42,875 nucleotides of DNA from Cyanobium sp. ARS6 (lineage in GTDB: Bacteria > Cyanobacteriota > Cyanobacteriia > PCC-6307 > Cyanobiaceae): the NCBI GenBank assembly GCA_002687115.1, contig NYZI01000015.1, positions 2,814-45,688 of the forward strand, given 5' to 3'. Below the pieces are notes generated by a model. That model saw only the letters and a list, made by a program, of their open reading frames with translations. It ran no database searches and was not told the origin of the DNA. The first letter of the stretch is position 1. Each line of letters starts with the position of its first letter. Both the position numbers and the translations under genes were made by a program. This document shows positions 7,709 to 18,224 of this stretch, in pieces.

Positions 7709-9808
7709 TCAGGCGGAAAAGCTGCGCTTGGCGGGGATGGGGTAGGGAATCCGGCGATGACGCATCCTTCGCCAGACGCGCACGAACGAGTGCATGACCA
7801 GCTCCAGTTCAGCCCGACTGAGGCTGCTTTGTCTGAGTTGGCCGTCGCTGATCCGAGCCTCAACGATCCGTTTGACCGTTTCTCGGGCTTCCTGATCGCT
7901 TGTGTCCGGCGGTAAAGAGCGCAGCGCGGCCTCACATCCGTCAGCCAGCATCATGATTCCAGTCTCCTTGGACCGGGGAGTGGGACCGTGATAACGGAAG
8001 CGCTTTTCGGAGATCTGGGGATTCTGTTCGCGAGCCTGGTGAAGGAAATACCCCATCCGCAATGTTCCCTGATGTTCGGGGATGAAGTCGGCAATCGGTC
8101 TTGGAAGCCGATGTCGCCTTGCCAGTTTCAGGCCTTCGTCCACATGTGCCTGCAGCACTCCTGCACTGGCCAGGGGATCGTTCAGACGAGTGTGTGGGTT
8201 CTCCCCGCTGATCTGATTCTCGATGAACCAGTTGGGGGCATGGAGCTTGCCAACGTCATGGTATAGAGAGCCTGTTCTGATCAGGTCAACATCGGCGCCG
8301 ATCGCGCGCGCGCCCTCCTCGGCCAGACCGCAGATCATCAGTGTGTGCTCAAACGTGCCTGGTGCCTCTGAAGAGAGCCGCCGAAGCAAAGGACGTTCCT
8401 GATCGGCAAGTTCCATCAACCGTGCTCTTGTCAGCAACCCGAAGGAGCTTTCCAGCAAGGGAATCACCAGGATTGCCAGCATCATTGTCAGCCCCAGCAG
8501 CAGAGCTTCCGAGGCGAGTCCACCGGCATCGGACGGCAGACGAATCCATGAGACGGCAAGCGGTTTGCCGTCTCGGCTCATCAGCAAAAGCTCTGCCAGC
8601 AACGCACCCAGTGGCAGCAGGACCGCCAGTTGCAGGAGCTGGGCTCTGCTGCGCAACCGACCTGCCTGCAATGCAGCAACGGTGGCCGTTGCTGCAGCAA
8701 TCAGCAGGCGCCCCTCCCCCAGTCCTGTGACCGGGGTGGGCCAGAGCAGACTGGCCACAGCCATCCAGGCCAGTGCACTGGTTGTGCCCAGTCCCTGAGC
8801 CAGCAGAAGGGTGGGTGGCACGATCACCGCCAATGGGCTCACCGAGGCGCCGAACCAGAGTTTGCAGGCCTGGCTCAGCAGCAGCAGCCCCAGAGCCAGC
8901 AGGCCGTGGGGTGCTTCCAGGCAGGGACGTTCACGCCGCATCACCAGCAGCAGTACTCCGCAGCTGGCCAGGGCTTCCGTGAATCGGATGATCCAGATTC
9001 CCAGCTTCGGTCGGCGATTCACCATCCCGAAGAAATCGAGGACGTCATAGGCCTGTGAGCTGATCGACTCCCCCTTGCGGGTGATGAGATCCCCTCGGTT
9101 CACTTCGATTGTGGGAATTCCCTGTTGGGTGATCAGCTCTTCAATCAGTCGCTGGCTCCGCAGTGGATCGGTTTGAAGGTTGCTGGCGCCCTGAAGCGTG
9201 GTGGTCAATACCTTGCTTCCCAGGCTGCGACCTGGGTTTGCGCCTTCGTTCAACTCGTTGAGCTGCAGATCGCTGGCCTTCTGAAGTTGTTCCAGTGCCA
9301 GGGTGTTGACAAGTCCCTGGCTGAGCATCCTGTTGAGGGCCCTGCGCAGGGCCATATCCCAGTTGCGACGGTCTTCCTGGGTTCGTTGTTCCAGCCACAG
9401 CTGCTCGTCCAGGGATAGGTTGACCGGACCGATGCGCTCGGCGTCGTCGCTGTTTGCGACCCGTTCAAGTTCGCTGAGATGTCGCTCCAGCCGCAGGCGG
9501 ATCCGCTGGTTTTCCTGAGCATCCAGCACCTGTACGAAGGTGCTGGATCCCAGGCTTGAACGCCTCTGCTCCAGTGCTTCACTGTCAACGACTCTGGCGT
9601 CTTTGGGTGCCACTGCGTCAAAAGGAGCCGCCAGTCCTGGTCGAAGGTCAGGTTCCACCAGCCAGGGCCAGCTGGACACCAGCGCCACCAGAACACAGAG
9701 GATCAGCAGTGCGCCTTTCTGCAGCCTGTTCCAGCGCAGCACAGGGCGGCGAGGTGATTCGCTCCTAAGCCAGGACCTCCAGAGACGTGCAAGGCGATGC
9801 GAACGCAA
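7709..9808 (-). CDS. pgpH: 7TM-HD cyclic-di-AMP phosphodiesterase family protein (PgpH type)
   Basis: The 699-residue product has the PgpH/YqfF layout: one N-terminal membrane helix (about 33-50), a large extracytoplasmic region rich in charged helices (about 55-270), seven transmembrane helices (about 275-460) and a cytoplasmic HD domain. HD-motif residues are visible: His488 in FEHTL, His517-Asp518 in LYHDVGK, then [14 protein letters not shown] and [12 protein letters not shown] further on. Characterised homologues hydrolyse c-di-AMP, linked to osmotic and potassium control. The start is TTG 9808 because an in-frame stop lies shortly upstream; a later GTG at 9742 is possible. Strong call for family, moderate for substrate. 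Confidence 0.88.
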   Translation of the reverse strand: MRSHRLARLWRSWLRSESPRRPVLRWNRLQKGALLILCVLVALVSSWPWLVEPDLRPGLAAPFDAVAPKDARVVDSEALEQRRSSLGSSTFVQVLDAQENQRIRLRLERHLSELERVANSDDAERIGPVNLSLDEQLWLEQRTQEDRRNWDMALRRALNRMLSQGLVNTLALEQLQKASDLQLNELNEGANPGRSLGSKVLTTTLQGASNLQTDPLRSQRLIEELITQQGIPTIEVNRGDLITRKGESISSQAYDVLDFFGMVNRRPKLGIWIIRFTEALASCGVLLLVMRRERPCLEAPHGLLALGLLLLSQACKLWFGASVSPLAVIVPPTLLLAQGLGTTSALAWMAVASLLWPTPVTGLGEGRLLIAAATATVAALQAGRLRSRAQLLQLAVLLPLGALLAELLLMSRDGKPLAVSWIRLPSDAGGLASEALLLGLTMMLAILVIPLLESSFGLLTRARLMELADQERPLLRRLSSEAPGTFEHTLMICGLAEEGARAIGADVDLIRTGSLYHDVGKLHAPNWFIENQISGENPHTRLNDPLASAGVLQAHVDEGLKLARRHRLPRPIADFIPEHQGTLRMGYFLHQAREQNPQISEKRFRYHGPTPRSKETGIMMLADGCEAALRSLPPDTSDQEARETVKRIVEARISDGQLRQSSLSRAELELVMHSFVRVWRRMRHRRIPYPIPAKRSFSA

Positions 9809-9876
9809 GTCGGCCGGGAAAATCCTTCACGAACGCTAGCTCTGTTGGAGCGTCATGCTGGATTCACATGCATCGG

Positions 9877-10764
9877 ATGGCCATGGCCCTCAGGTTGGAT
9901 GGCAAGGCTCTGGCAAGAACGCTTGAGCTGCGGCTGCAGTCTCAGGTCCAAGCAGCGATTCAGTCCGCCCGTCGCCCGCCCGGCCTGGCCGTGCTGCGTG
10001 TGGGGGATGATCCGGCCAGTGCGGTTTACGTGGCCAACAAGGAAAAGGCCTGTGCCCGGATCGGTGTAGAGAGCTACGGATCTCACCTACCCGCAGATGC
10101 ATCGTCTGAACAGGTTTTGCAGGCGATCCGTGCGTTGAATGCTGATCAAAGGGTGGATGGGATCCTGTTGCAGCTTCCGCTCCCGCAGGGATTGGATGAA
10201 GCACCTCTGCTGGCGGCGATTGATCCTGAAAAGGACGCCGACGGTCTACACACGCTGAATCTGGGTCGGTTGCTGAAAGGTGAGCAGGGTCCCCGCAGCT
10301 GCACGCCGGCCGGCGTGATGGCGATGCTGCGCAGCGCTGAGATCGATCCCGCTGGTCGTCGGGCCGTGGTGATCGGACGCAGCATTCTGGTGGGGCAGCC
10401 GATGGCCCTGATGCTGCAGGCTGCAAACGCTACGGTGACGATTGCGCATTCACGCACAAGGAATCTCAGCGCCCTGACGCGTCAGGCCGAGATTCTCGTG
10501 GTGGCGGCGGGTCGTCCTGAAATGCTTGGAGAGGATCATGTGAGTCCTGGCACGGTTGTGGTCGATGTCGGGATCCACCGACGTCCTGAGGGGGGACTCT
10601 GTGGTGATGTGAAGGCAGCCGAGCTCGAGCCCATTGCCGCCGCGCTTTCGCCTGTGCCTGGAGGGGTTGGCCCCATGACGGTCACAATGCTGCTCGTGAA
10701 CACCGTTGTGGCCTGGTGCCGTCGCCACGGGATCGATCACGATCTGGCCGACTTGATCATCTGA
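9877..10764 (+). CDS. folD: Bifunctional methylenetetrahydrofolate dehydrogenase/cyclohydrolase
   Basis: It interconverts 5,10-methylene- and 10-formyl-tetrahydrofolate with NADP in the cytosol, feeding purine and formyl-Met synthesis. The product has the FolD motifs [13 protein letters not shown] (residues 51-63, catalytic Tyr51 and Lys55), [18 protein letters not shown] and [13 protein letters not shown] near the C-terminus. ATG 9877 yields 295 residues and places the lysine close to the usual position; a longer frame opening at 9787 would overlap the divergent pgpH start. crtE follows 53 bp downstream on the same strand, a neighbourhood that suggests co-transcription. Confidence 0.96.
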   Translation: MAMALRLDGKALARTLELRLQSQVQAAIQSARRPPGLAVLRVGDDPASAVYVANKEKACARIGVESYGSHLPADASSEQVLQAIRALNADQRVDGILLQLPLPQGLDEAPLLAAIDPEKDADGLHTLNLGRLLKGEQGPRSCTPAGVMAMLRSAEIDPAGRRAVVIGRSILVGQPMALMLQAANATVTIAHSRTRNLSALTRQAEILVVAAGRPEMLGEDHVSPGTVVVDVGIHRRPEGGLCGDVKAAELEPIAAALSPVPGGVGPMTVTMLLVNTVVAWCRRHGIDHDLADLII

Positions 10765-10790
10765 TGGTGCTTGAAGGCCCATCGGCCTGA

Positions 10791-11756
<966 letters not shown>

Positions 11757-11758
11757 GC

Positions 11759-12265
11759 ATGGATGACGTCTCCCTGAGCATCCCTCTCCAGATTCTCGAT
11801 AATGCAGTGCTTGCCTGGGGGCTTGCCGCCTGCGGTCTCGCTCAGCTGTCCAAGCTGCTGATTGAACTTGCTGTCCATCGCCGCTTCAGGCCTGCGGTGC
11901 TGATCGAAACAGGAGGAATGCCATCCAGTCATTCCGCATTGGTGACCGGCACGGCCGCGGCCGCAGGTTGGCAGGAGGGATTCGCATCGCCTGTGTTCGC
12001 TCTCGCCTCCACCGTCGCTTTTGTGGTGATGTACGACGCCAGTGGCGTGCGCAGAGCCGCCGGCTTCACCGCCGAACGGGTCAATGCTCTGCCTGACACG
12101 CTCTGGGTGACTCCTTTGGAGAAACCACTCAAGGAACGTCTGGGACATTCCCGCCTGGAGGTGCTGGTGGGAAGCCTTCTGGGTCCTGCGATCGCATTGC
12201 TCGGGCTCAACTATCTGGGATCTCCGCTGCAGCTGGCCCAGCTGCTCGGCAAAGCGCTGGGGTGA
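11759..12265 (+). CDS. Divergent PAP2 family membrane protein (DUF212)
   Basis: The 168-residue product carries the DUF212 signature GGMPSSHSA (about residues 51-59), related to the phosphatase motif of PAP2/vanadium haloperoxidase proteins, plus AFVVMYDASGVRRAAG further on. Several hydrophobic helices make it an integral membrane protein. Its substrate is not known; its place directly after crtE (2 bp) hints at a lipid or prenyl diphosphate phosphatase role, which is an inference. Its stop overlaps the GTG start of the helicase gene (GTGA-type overlap at 12262-12265), indicating translational coupling. Confidence 0.85.
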   Translation: MDDVSLSIPLQILDNAVLAWGLAACGLAQLSKLLIELAVHRRFRPAVLIETGGMPSSHSALVTGTAAAAGWQEGFASPVFALASTVAFVVMYDASGVRRAAGFTAERVNALPDTLWVTPLEKPLKERLGHSRLEVLVGSLLGPAIALLGLNYLGSPLQLAQLLGKALG

Positions 12266-13761
12266 CGTCATTCCCTCATGCCGATCTGAGCCTCACCGAG
12301 GATCAGAAAGAGGCTGCGGAAGCTTTCTCAGGTTGGCTGCAGCAGAAAGATGCCGGTCTTCCCTTTGTGCTCAGCGGTTTTGCCGGCAGTGGCAAGACCT
12401 TCCTGTCGATGCGCCTGCTGAAGGAAGTCGAAAACAGTGGTCTCTGCTGGACCGTTGTCGCTCCCACCCACAAAGCTGTGGGTGTTCTGAGGCAGGCTCT
12501 CAACCTCGAAGGCCTGCAGCCCACCTGGTACCCCTCGACAATTCATCGATTGCTTCGACTCAAGCTTAAGCGTCAGGGTGACCGTGAGCTCTGCGAATCC
12601 ACTGAGCAAACGGCTGCTGCGCTGGAGCATCTCGGTCTGGTGCTGATCGATGAGGCCTCGATGGTCGACAGTTCGCTGTTGTCGATCGCCTTGCAGTGTG
12701 CTCACCCGTTCAAAACACGACTCGTGTTCGTAGGTGATCCTGCCCAGTTGCCACCCGTGGGCGAAGGCGAAAGTCCTGTCTTCGCCATGAACCGTGCCGT
12801 TTCCGCCTGTCTTCGAGAGGTTGTCCGTCACCAGGGACCTGTCCTGCAGCTTGCCAGTTGCCTGCGTGATGCCCGCCTGCCCTGTGAGGCCCCTCCCCTG
12901 CTGCCTCCCGTGCGCTCTGATCTCGGTCAGGTGGGCGTGCTGAACCGAAGCGACTGGTTGTCGCGTGCCCAGGAGGCTCTGCGTCGGGCCGCGGCCTCTG
13001 ACAACCCCGATGCAGCGAGGATTCTCTGTTACACCAACCGCAGACTGGAAGCCCTGGTGCCCCATGCCCGCAGGGCCATTCACGGTGAAATGGCGGATCA
13101 GATGGCCGTGCTGCCTGGTGAGGTGTTGATCACGCGCACAGCGGTGATGGCGCCTGCCTCCAGTGATCGGGGCGAGACCGGTGAGGAGCCCGATCTGGTG
13201 CTTGGCTCCAACCGGGAACTTGTGGTCGAAGACGTGACCCCCGAACGCTGCGACCTGGCAGAGTTCGGAGTCGCAGGCGAAGCCCAGCTGTCACTGGCTG
13301 GACTTGGGGTGCCGGTGATTGAGACTCTCAACGCGAAGGTCCGCAGTGGTGAGCTCGAGCTCAACCTGAGGCTTCAGCCTCCCTCTGGCAGCCAGGCCCG
13401 GGAGCAGCTGGATGCATTGCTGAAGCGTCTGGCTCAGGACGCCAGAACCGCCGGCAAACGCGGCGGGAGACCTCTCTGGCGCCGTTATTTCCTGGTGAGA
13501 GACGCGTTCGCGTCACTTGGACCTGCTGCTGTGCTCACCGTTCATCGCAGTCAAGGCAGCAGCTTTGGCGAAGTGTTCGTTGCTGATGACGTGTTCCCAC
13601 GCACGCTCGAACGCCTGGCTCCCGACAGACAGCTGTTCCATCAACAGCTGGCCTACGTGGCTGTCAGTCGTGCCAGGTATGGGGTGTATCTGGTCGGGGA
13701 TGGCCAACGCAATGCCGCAACCTGGAGCAAAGCGTTGCGCGGGTCAACTGCGGCGAACTGA
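12262..13761 (+). CDS. RecD/Dda-like superfamily 1 DNA helicase
   Basis: The 499-residue product has ordered SF1 helicase motifs: Walker A GFAGSGKTF (39-47), APTHKAVGVLR (motif Ia), VLIDEASMVDS (Walker B, motif II), FVGDPAQLPPVGEGESPVF (motif III), and at the C-terminus TVHRSQGSSF (motif V region) and YVAVSRARYGVYLVG (motif VI). This arrangement matches single-subunit RecD2/Dda-like ATPases that unwind DNA in the cytosol, rather than RecD of RecBCD. The start is GTG 12262, overlapping the DUF212 stop. The coupled position behind crtE-DUF212 has no obvious functional reason. Confidence 0.88.
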   Translation: MTSFPHADLSLTEDQKEAAEAFSGWLQQKDAGLPFVLSGFAGSGKTFLSMRLLKEVENSGLCWTVVAPTHKAVGVLRQALNLEGLQPTWYPSTIHRLLRLKLKRQGDRELCESTEQTAAALEHLGLVLIDEASMVDSSLLSIALQCAHPFKTRLVFVGDPAQLPPVGEGESPVFAMNRAVSACLREVVRHQGPVLQLASCLRDARLPCEAPPLLPPVRSDLGQVGVLNRSDWLSRAQEALRRAAASDNPDAARILCYTNRRLEALVPHARRAIHGEMADQMAVLPGEVLITRTAVMAPASSDRGETGEEPDLVLGSNRELVVEDVTPERCDLAEFGVAGEAQLSLAGLGVPVIETLNAKVRSGELELNLRLQPPSGSQAREQLDALLKRLAQDARTAGKRGGRPLWRRYFLVRDAFASLGPAAVLTVHRSQGSSFGEVFVADDVFPRTLERLAPDRQLFHQQLAYVAVSRARYGVYLVGDGQRNAATWSKALRGSTAAN

Positions 13762-13791
13762 ATTCACCTGTTCTTGTGATCGCATTCCGCT

Positions 13792-14478
13792 TCAGATCAC
13801 TGTCATGCCGCTGATGCCCTGCCATCCCAGGTAAACCCCCAGTCCCAGGCTCACCCCTCCCACCAACAGGCTGCCCCTGGCGAACAGCACCTCCTTCCCT
13901 TTCTCGAGTAGGGGGATGACCTTGTCTCGTCCGATGATCACCGCCAGGAACGGGGTGAATAAAAACAGGCTGGCTCCGAAGGTGAAAGCGATCAGGCCCA
14001 CTGCTTCCTGCCAGGTGGGCAACTCTGCAGACAACACCACACCCGCTGATTTGGCGAACAACACAATGTCATCTGGGCTGATGACTTCGCCCACGGCTCC
14101 CAGCAGCAACAGCAGCGGCAAGGGCATGGCCATGAAACGGTCGATTCCTTTTGTCCAGGCCGGTGGCTCTGAACCCTCAGTGAACGATTTGATCAGTTCA
14201 CGCCCACCGATGGCGACCAGAGCGCCCCCTGCCAGAAGATCCAGACCTGTGCGGTGATGGGAGCCATGGCTCATGTCCAGAACCAGCGAGTGCCCAACCG
14301 TCACCAGCAGCGTGGCGGCGAGAAGTGTTGTGATCACCCAGCTTGCGAGGAACCATCCGCCTCTTTTGATCGGATTCGGGCCAAGCAGGAGCAGCAGGAG
14401 AACGGCGATATGGATCGGGGATAGGCCGATTCCGGTGCCATAGGCAAGCAGTTCGGCCCAGAGGGTGGTGTCACTCAT
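13792..14478 (-). CDS. GAP/Sap family membrane protein
   Basis: The 228-residue product starts MSDTTLWAELLAYGTGIGLSP and has about six transmembrane helices with the GAP-family pattern GLSPIHI...LLLGPNPIKRGGWFLASW near the N-terminus (PF11139-like, relatives of LysE-type exporters). The likely role is export of a small or amphipathic compound across the inner membrane; the substrate is unknown. ATG 14478 overlaps the TGA of the upstream histidine phosphatase by one base, a coupling arrangement that also argues against the ATG at 14550. It is convergent with the helicase gene, 30 bp apart. Confidence 0.75.
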   Translation of the reverse strand: MSDTTLWAELLAYGTGIGLSPIHIAVLLLLLLGPNPIKRGGWFLASWVITTLLAATLLVTVGHSLVLDMSHGSHHRTGLDLLAGGALVAIGGRELIKSFTEGSEPPAWTKGIDRFMAMPLPLLLLLGAVGEVISPDDIVLFAKSAGVVLSAELPTWQEAVGLIAFTFGASLFLFTPFLAVIIGRDKVIPLLEKGKEVLFARGSLLVGGVSLGLGVYLGWQGISGMTVI

Positions 14479-15071
14479 CAGAAACGGCCGTTGGCAGGCG
14501 CATTCCAGCGCACGATGGCACGGTTTCCATGTTCGAAACCGAGCACGCACAGACTTCCTGTGTTCAAGATCAGCAGGCGCCCGCCCGCGGCTCCGAGCCC
14601 AAGCCAGGTGCCGGCCAGAGCCCTTAGGAGATGTCCGTGTGCAAACAGCGCCACGTCTCCATCTCCAGGAGCGTCCAGAGCAATCCGAATGGCGGTCTCA
14701 CAGCGTTTCTGCACCGCTTTGGCGTCTTCGCCATTGGGGCATCCGTGGGTGAAGACACTCCAGTCAGGCACCGTCCGGCGTATTTCCGGAGTCGTGATTC
14801 CCTCGTAATCGCCGTAATTCCACTCCTGCAGCTCCTTCATCACAGTCATGGATTCGCCCAGACCTCCAAGCTCGCAGGTTCGTCGAGCCCGTTGCAGAGG
14901 TGAACTGAAGACTGCTGAGAAATGCTTTTGAGTCAGCACAGGAGCAAGTTGGCGTGCTTCTGCTTCACCTTCAGCAAGCAGAGGAATGTCGGTGCTGCCT
15001 GTATGACGTCCATTGCGGGCCCACTCGGTGGCTCCGTGACGCAGGAGCCAGAGTTGGCGTTCATCGGCCAT
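14478..15071 (-). CDS. Histidine phosphatase family protein (phosphoglycerate mutase-like)
   Basis: The 197-residue product begins MADERQLWLLRHGATEW with the catalytic RHG at residues 11-13 (His12 is the phospho-acceptor). NGRHTGSTDIPLLAEGEAEAR, FSSPLQRARRT, WNYGDYEG and FAHGHLLRAL complete the branch 2 signatures. The protein dephosphorylates a small phosphorylated metabolite in the cytosol; possible substrates include sugar phosphates or alpha-ribazole phosphate. The nearby cobB is consistent with a CobC-like role but proximity alone is weak evidence. The start is ATG 15071. Its stop overlaps the start of the GAP family gene by one base. Confidence 0.88.
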   Translation of the reverse strand: MADERQLWLLRHGATEWARNGRHTGSTDIPLLAEGEAEARQLAPVLTQKHFSAVFSSPLQRARRTCELGGLGESMTVMKELQEWNYGDYEGITTPEIRRTVPDWSVFTHGCPNGEDAKAVQKRCETAIRIALDAPGDGDVALFAHGHLLRALAGTWLGLGAAGGRLLILNTGSLCVLGFEHGNRAIVRWNAPANGRF

Positions 15072-15157
15072 TGGCGGAAGATTCTGTCTCTGCTCAGATT
15101 GTGCCCCTCAAGGCGTGATCTGACTTCCTGCACAAACAGCAGATCGCGACAACGCTG

Positions 15158-15463
15158 TCAGTGTCGGATCTCGAACCAGTCGGCCCCGGTGATGGGGATC
15201 TTGCAAGGTCTCACGAGACGAACCCTCGCCTCGCTGGGACCTTGTTCACACCAGAGCCTCAGCTCATTGAGAGGCAGCTGTTCACCTTCGGCCTCCACTT
15301 CCACCCGGCCGTCATCCAAGTTGCGCACCCAGCCGCTCAGCCCCAGTTCCATCGCCCGTCTTCGACAGGCTTGGCGGAAACCCACTCCCTGCACTGTGCC
15401 GTCCACCAGAAAACGCCAGCGTTCCTGAAAAGATGCGGGGCGCTGCCGAGTGCTGCGGGTCAC
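15158..15463 (-). CDS. acyP: Acylphosphatase
   Basis: The 101-residue product has the acylphosphatase fold signatures: WRFLVDGTVQGVGFRQ, with the phosphate-binding loop and catalytic Arg in GVGFRQ, and LSGWVRNLDDGRVEVEAEG with the catalytic Asn in VRN. It hydrolyses acyl-phosphate bonds such as those in carbamoyl or acyl phosphates. GTG 15463 is chosen because GTGA overlaps the cobB stop, giving a typical length; longer in-frame starts (15511 or 15583) would lie inside cobB. The arrangement indicates translational coupling to cobB, although no shared chemistry is obvious. Confidence 0.88.
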   Translation of the reverse strand: MTRSTRQRPASFQERWRFLVDGTVQGVGFRQACRRRAMELGLSGWVRNLDDGRVEVEAEGEQLPLNELRLWCEQGPSEARVRLVRPCKIPITGADWFEIRH

Positions 15464-16854
15464 GAAGCGACGGCGTTCCGCCTCGCTGCGGAGCCGAGCG
15501 CGTCGCGCCATCGGCAGGGGATCATCGAGGATCCGGCCCAGTGGAGGTGGACCCAGCTTGCGTGAAGATTGGGCAGGTTCCATCCTTCGGCTCTCCGCTC
15601 AACTTTCCACCCTTCAACCTGCCACAGCGGCCCTCTGCCGCCAACGCTTTGATCCGATTCGATGTTGAGTTGCCAGCGGTGGAATTCATGACCTCTGAGT
15701 GTCTCCCCCTGATGCAACAGCAGGCTTTCTCCGTGGGCCTCCAGTGATCGGTAGCCGACCTGTAACCGTCCGCGTCTGGCCTCGAAAGGGAGCAGACCGG
15801 CCATGGCATGCAGTTGTCCCTCCAGATCGGCCAGTTTTCGGCCCAGGAGCAACATTCCTCCGCATTCGGCATAGAGGGGCTTGTGGTGGATCCATTGCTG
15901 CAGCGCTGAGAAAGTGGCCTTGCACTGACTCAGGCGCATTGCATGCAGCTCGGGAAATCCTCCGGGGAGAATCAGGCCGCATGCCTGCTGTGGTGGAGCG
16001 GAATCGCTCAGAGGACTCCAGGGCAAGACAGGCATCTCCAGCACCTCGAGACACTCCTGCATCTCGGGGTAGCGGAAGTGAAAGGCCTCGTCCTGCGCAA
16101 CGGCCACCGGCAACGATTCCCGTTGTGAAGTCTCCAGCTCCGCAGACAGCACATGTCGAACCGGATCAGGGCCAGGTTTTGGTGCCTGCAGGAGAGCACG
16201 GAACACCCCCATGTCGAGGTGCTGCTCTGCCAGAGCTGCCCAGCGCCCCAGTCGCTTTTGCACAGAGCTCAGTTCATGGGCGGGGGCAAGACCCAGATGC
16301 CGGCTCGGTAGCTTCAGGCTGGGATCGCCAGGCAAGCATCCCAGGCAGTGCACTCCGATGTCCGTGAGCACCTCCTCAAGCAGCTCGCGATGCCTGGGAC
16401 TGCTCACTCGATTCAGCACGACGCCAGCAAGGTTGAGGCGTGGATCGAGATCTCTGAAGCCTTGAACCAGTGCACCGAGAGAACGGGACTGACCTCCGGC
16501 ATCCACCACCAGCACAACTGGAAGGCACAGGCTTATGGCCACATCGGCAGTACTCCCCTCGGAGCTGGATCCAATGCCATCGAACAGCCCCATCACGCCT
16601 TCCACCAGAGCCATCTCGCAACGCCCGCCGTAACCGTTGAAGCTGAGCTGAACCCAGTCTCTTCCGCACAGAGGCAGGTCTAGATTTCTGCACGACTGAT
16701 TTGCCGCAAGCGAGAGCAGCTGTGGATCGAGATAATCGGGCCCGACCTTGAAGGGTTGAATGCTGTGCCCAAATTGTCGGGCCCAGGCAACCAGGCAGAG
16801 GCTGAGCAGGGTTTTTCCGCTGCCGCTGGCCGGAGCAGCGATCACGCAGGCCAT
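15460..16854 (-). CDS. cobB: Cobyrinate a,c-diamide synthase
   Basis: It amidates the a and c side chains of cobyrinate using ATP and glutamine in corrin synthesis (pseudo-cobalamin in picocyanobacteria). Visible parts: the P-loop APASGSGKT (residues 7-15), VGPDYLDP, the LVEGVMGLFDG Walker-B-like motif, and a C-terminal glutamine amidotransferase domain with GLILPGGFPE and nucleophile Cys331 in YAECGGMLLLG. The 464-residue length is normal for CobB/CbiA. The ATG at 16854 lies two residues before the P-loop strand. No cobalamin riboswitch is visible in the 42 bp before it, so it is probably read from the zwf-opcA side. Confidence 0.93.
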   Translation of the reverse strand: MACVIAAPASGSGKTLLSLCLVAWARQFGHSIQPFKVGPDYLDPQLLSLAANQSCRNLDLPLCGRDWVQLSFNGYGGRCEMALVEGVMGLFDGIGSSSEGSTADVAISLCLPVVLVVDAGGQSRSLGALVQGFRDLDPRLNLAGVVLNRVSSPRHRELLEEVLTDIGVHCLGCLPGDPSLKLPSRHLGLAPAHELSSVQKRLGRWAALAEQHLDMGVFRALLQAPKPGPDPVRHVLSAELETSQRESLPVAVAQDEAFHFRYPEMQECLEVLEMPVLPWSPLSDSAPPQQACGLILPGGFPELHAMRLSQCKATFSALQQWIHHKPLYAECGGMLLLGRKLADLEGQLHAMAGLLPFEARRGRLQVGYRSLEAHGESLLLHQGETLRGHEFHRWQLNIESDQSVGGRGPLWQVEGWKVERRAEGWNLPNLHASWVHLHWAGSSMIPCRWRDALGSAARRNAVAS

Positions 16855-16896
16855 GGTTGGAGCGGAGCCACAGGAGAGACCCCGCTCGGCGGGGAA

Positions 16897-18180
16897 CTAG
16901 CTGATCAGCTTGGCAGCCAGCGGGGCAGCAGCGGCCAGAAGTGGATTGGTGGAGTCGTGGCCGCCTTCCAGCTGGCGAGACACATCCGCTTCCACAGGCA
17001 AATGCTGCACGGGCACCACCTCTTCAATGAGCTCCATGCTGGCCATGCCGCCGGCCTCCAGTCGCATGCAACCACCCGACTCTGCGCAGAGGATCACGCA
17101 GATCGCAGCTTGGTTGTCCGGCTTGCAGATGAGCCGCAGCCCCACGATTTGTCCGGGATGGATGCTTGGTTGCCCCATCGGTACCGGCGACACACGCATC
17201 TGAACCTCGGTTCCGTCATGACGCTGGAAGGTGGTGCTGATGCTCTGGTCCGGGTTGTGTTGAGAGTGCCTCAGTTCCCAGCCCAGGCGGTCAGCAATCC
17301 AGGATCCAAGCAGGAGGCCCTGCACTGGATGATTCCCTTCGACATCGATGTCCAGCTTTACCACGTGGCCAAGCGCATCGCGTCGATGCGGCGGATCGAA
17401 GACCATGGCAAGGGTCTGATGCCAGCTGCCGAGGCGCAGCCAGTTCAGATCGTTGACCGCCTGCCCCGCTTCAATCCTTGAGGCCAGAAGGTTGAGGCAG
17501 AAACCAGGATCACCCAGGGCGGAATCGAGAATCAGTCGTCTGGGTGAACTGGCCAGTTGCTGCAGAAGCTCAGGAGCTTCGTCCAGTGCTCCGTTCCACC
17601 ACACCCAGGAGGGGAGTTCCTCAGGCAATAGCGGATCAAGGATCGCGAGGCCCTGCTGGAGCTCTGGCTTGCCACCACGCAACACCACTACATCTCCGCA
17701 GGCCACCGTTCCACCGCCTTCTTCCGGAAGTGGGCAGTAGGCAGCTACCAGGGTTTCAAGGCTCTGTTCCGGATCGAGACTGGGTGCCAGCGTGATCAGG
17801 CGGCGTGGGCGCAGGTTGCTGAGAGCTGCATCCACATGCTGGCCACGCAGGTCCTCGCTGGTATGCCCCCCATCCATGTGACTGAGACATGTCGCCACAG
17901 CTTCTGTGAGTGGTGGCGTGCTGATGGGCAGATCGCCATCCACTACAGCCTGGCGTCCTGCGGCAATCAGCTGTGTTCTCTGAACGCCCGTGATCGGTCC
18001 ATCCAGGCGCCCTGTACGCACCAGCTGCTGTTCAACCCAGGCCGGTTGCCAGACCAGCAGGCAGAACGTGTGGGCACCGACGTTGTTGGGCTGATCTCGA
18101 GACCAGAGCTGTTCGAGGTAGCCGGGTACCTCGGAGGGCGGCAGTTCGAGGGGGGTCTGAAGCGTGAGCTGGGGTGACAT
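16897..18180 (-). CDS. opcA: Glucose-6-phosphate dehydrogenase assembly protein OpcA
   Basis: OpcA is the cyanobacterial allosteric partner of G6PDH, helping assembly and redox control of the oxidative pentose phosphate pathway. The 427-residue product begins with LPPSEVPGYLEQLW and contains an internal RRLITLAPS and LPSWVWWNG segment typical of OpcA. Cysteines near the C-terminus (CVILCAESGGC) fit the known redox sensitivity of the family, though which residues matter here is inference. It starts 44 bp downstream of zwf on the same strand, the usual zwf-opcA operon. Confidence 0.93.
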   Translation of the reverse strand: MSPQLTLQTPLELPPSEVPGYLEQLWSRDQPNNVGAHTFCLLVWQPAWVEQQLVRTGRLDGPITGVQRTQLIAAGRQAVVDGDLPISTPPLTEAVATCLSHMDGGHTSEDLRGQHVDAALSNLRPRRLITLAPSLDPEQSLETLVAAYCPLPEEGGGTVACGDVVVLRGGKPELQQGLAILDPLLPEELPSWVWWNGALDEAPELLQQLASSPRRLILDSALGDPGFCLNLLASRIEAGQAVNDLNWLRLGSWHQTLAMVFDPPHRRDALGHVVKLDIDVEGNHPVQGLLLGSWIADRLGWELRHSQHNPDQSISTTFQRHDGTEVQMRVSPVPMGQPSIHPGQIVGLRLICKPDNQAAICVILCAESGGCMRLEAGGMASMELIEEVVPVQHLPVEADVSRQLEGGHDSTNPLLAAAAPLAAKLIS

Positions 18181-18224
18181 GGAGCAGCCGGTTGAGTGGA
18201 AGAGGATGAATCGGTCGGGTCTGG

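Noticed and set aside
15699-16367. Plus-strand 222-codon frame in cobB, and a similar one in zwf (18621-19352)
   Set aside because: Both are antisense to strongly supported enzymes and encode Arg/Pro/Ala-rich or His-rich sequences with no motif.
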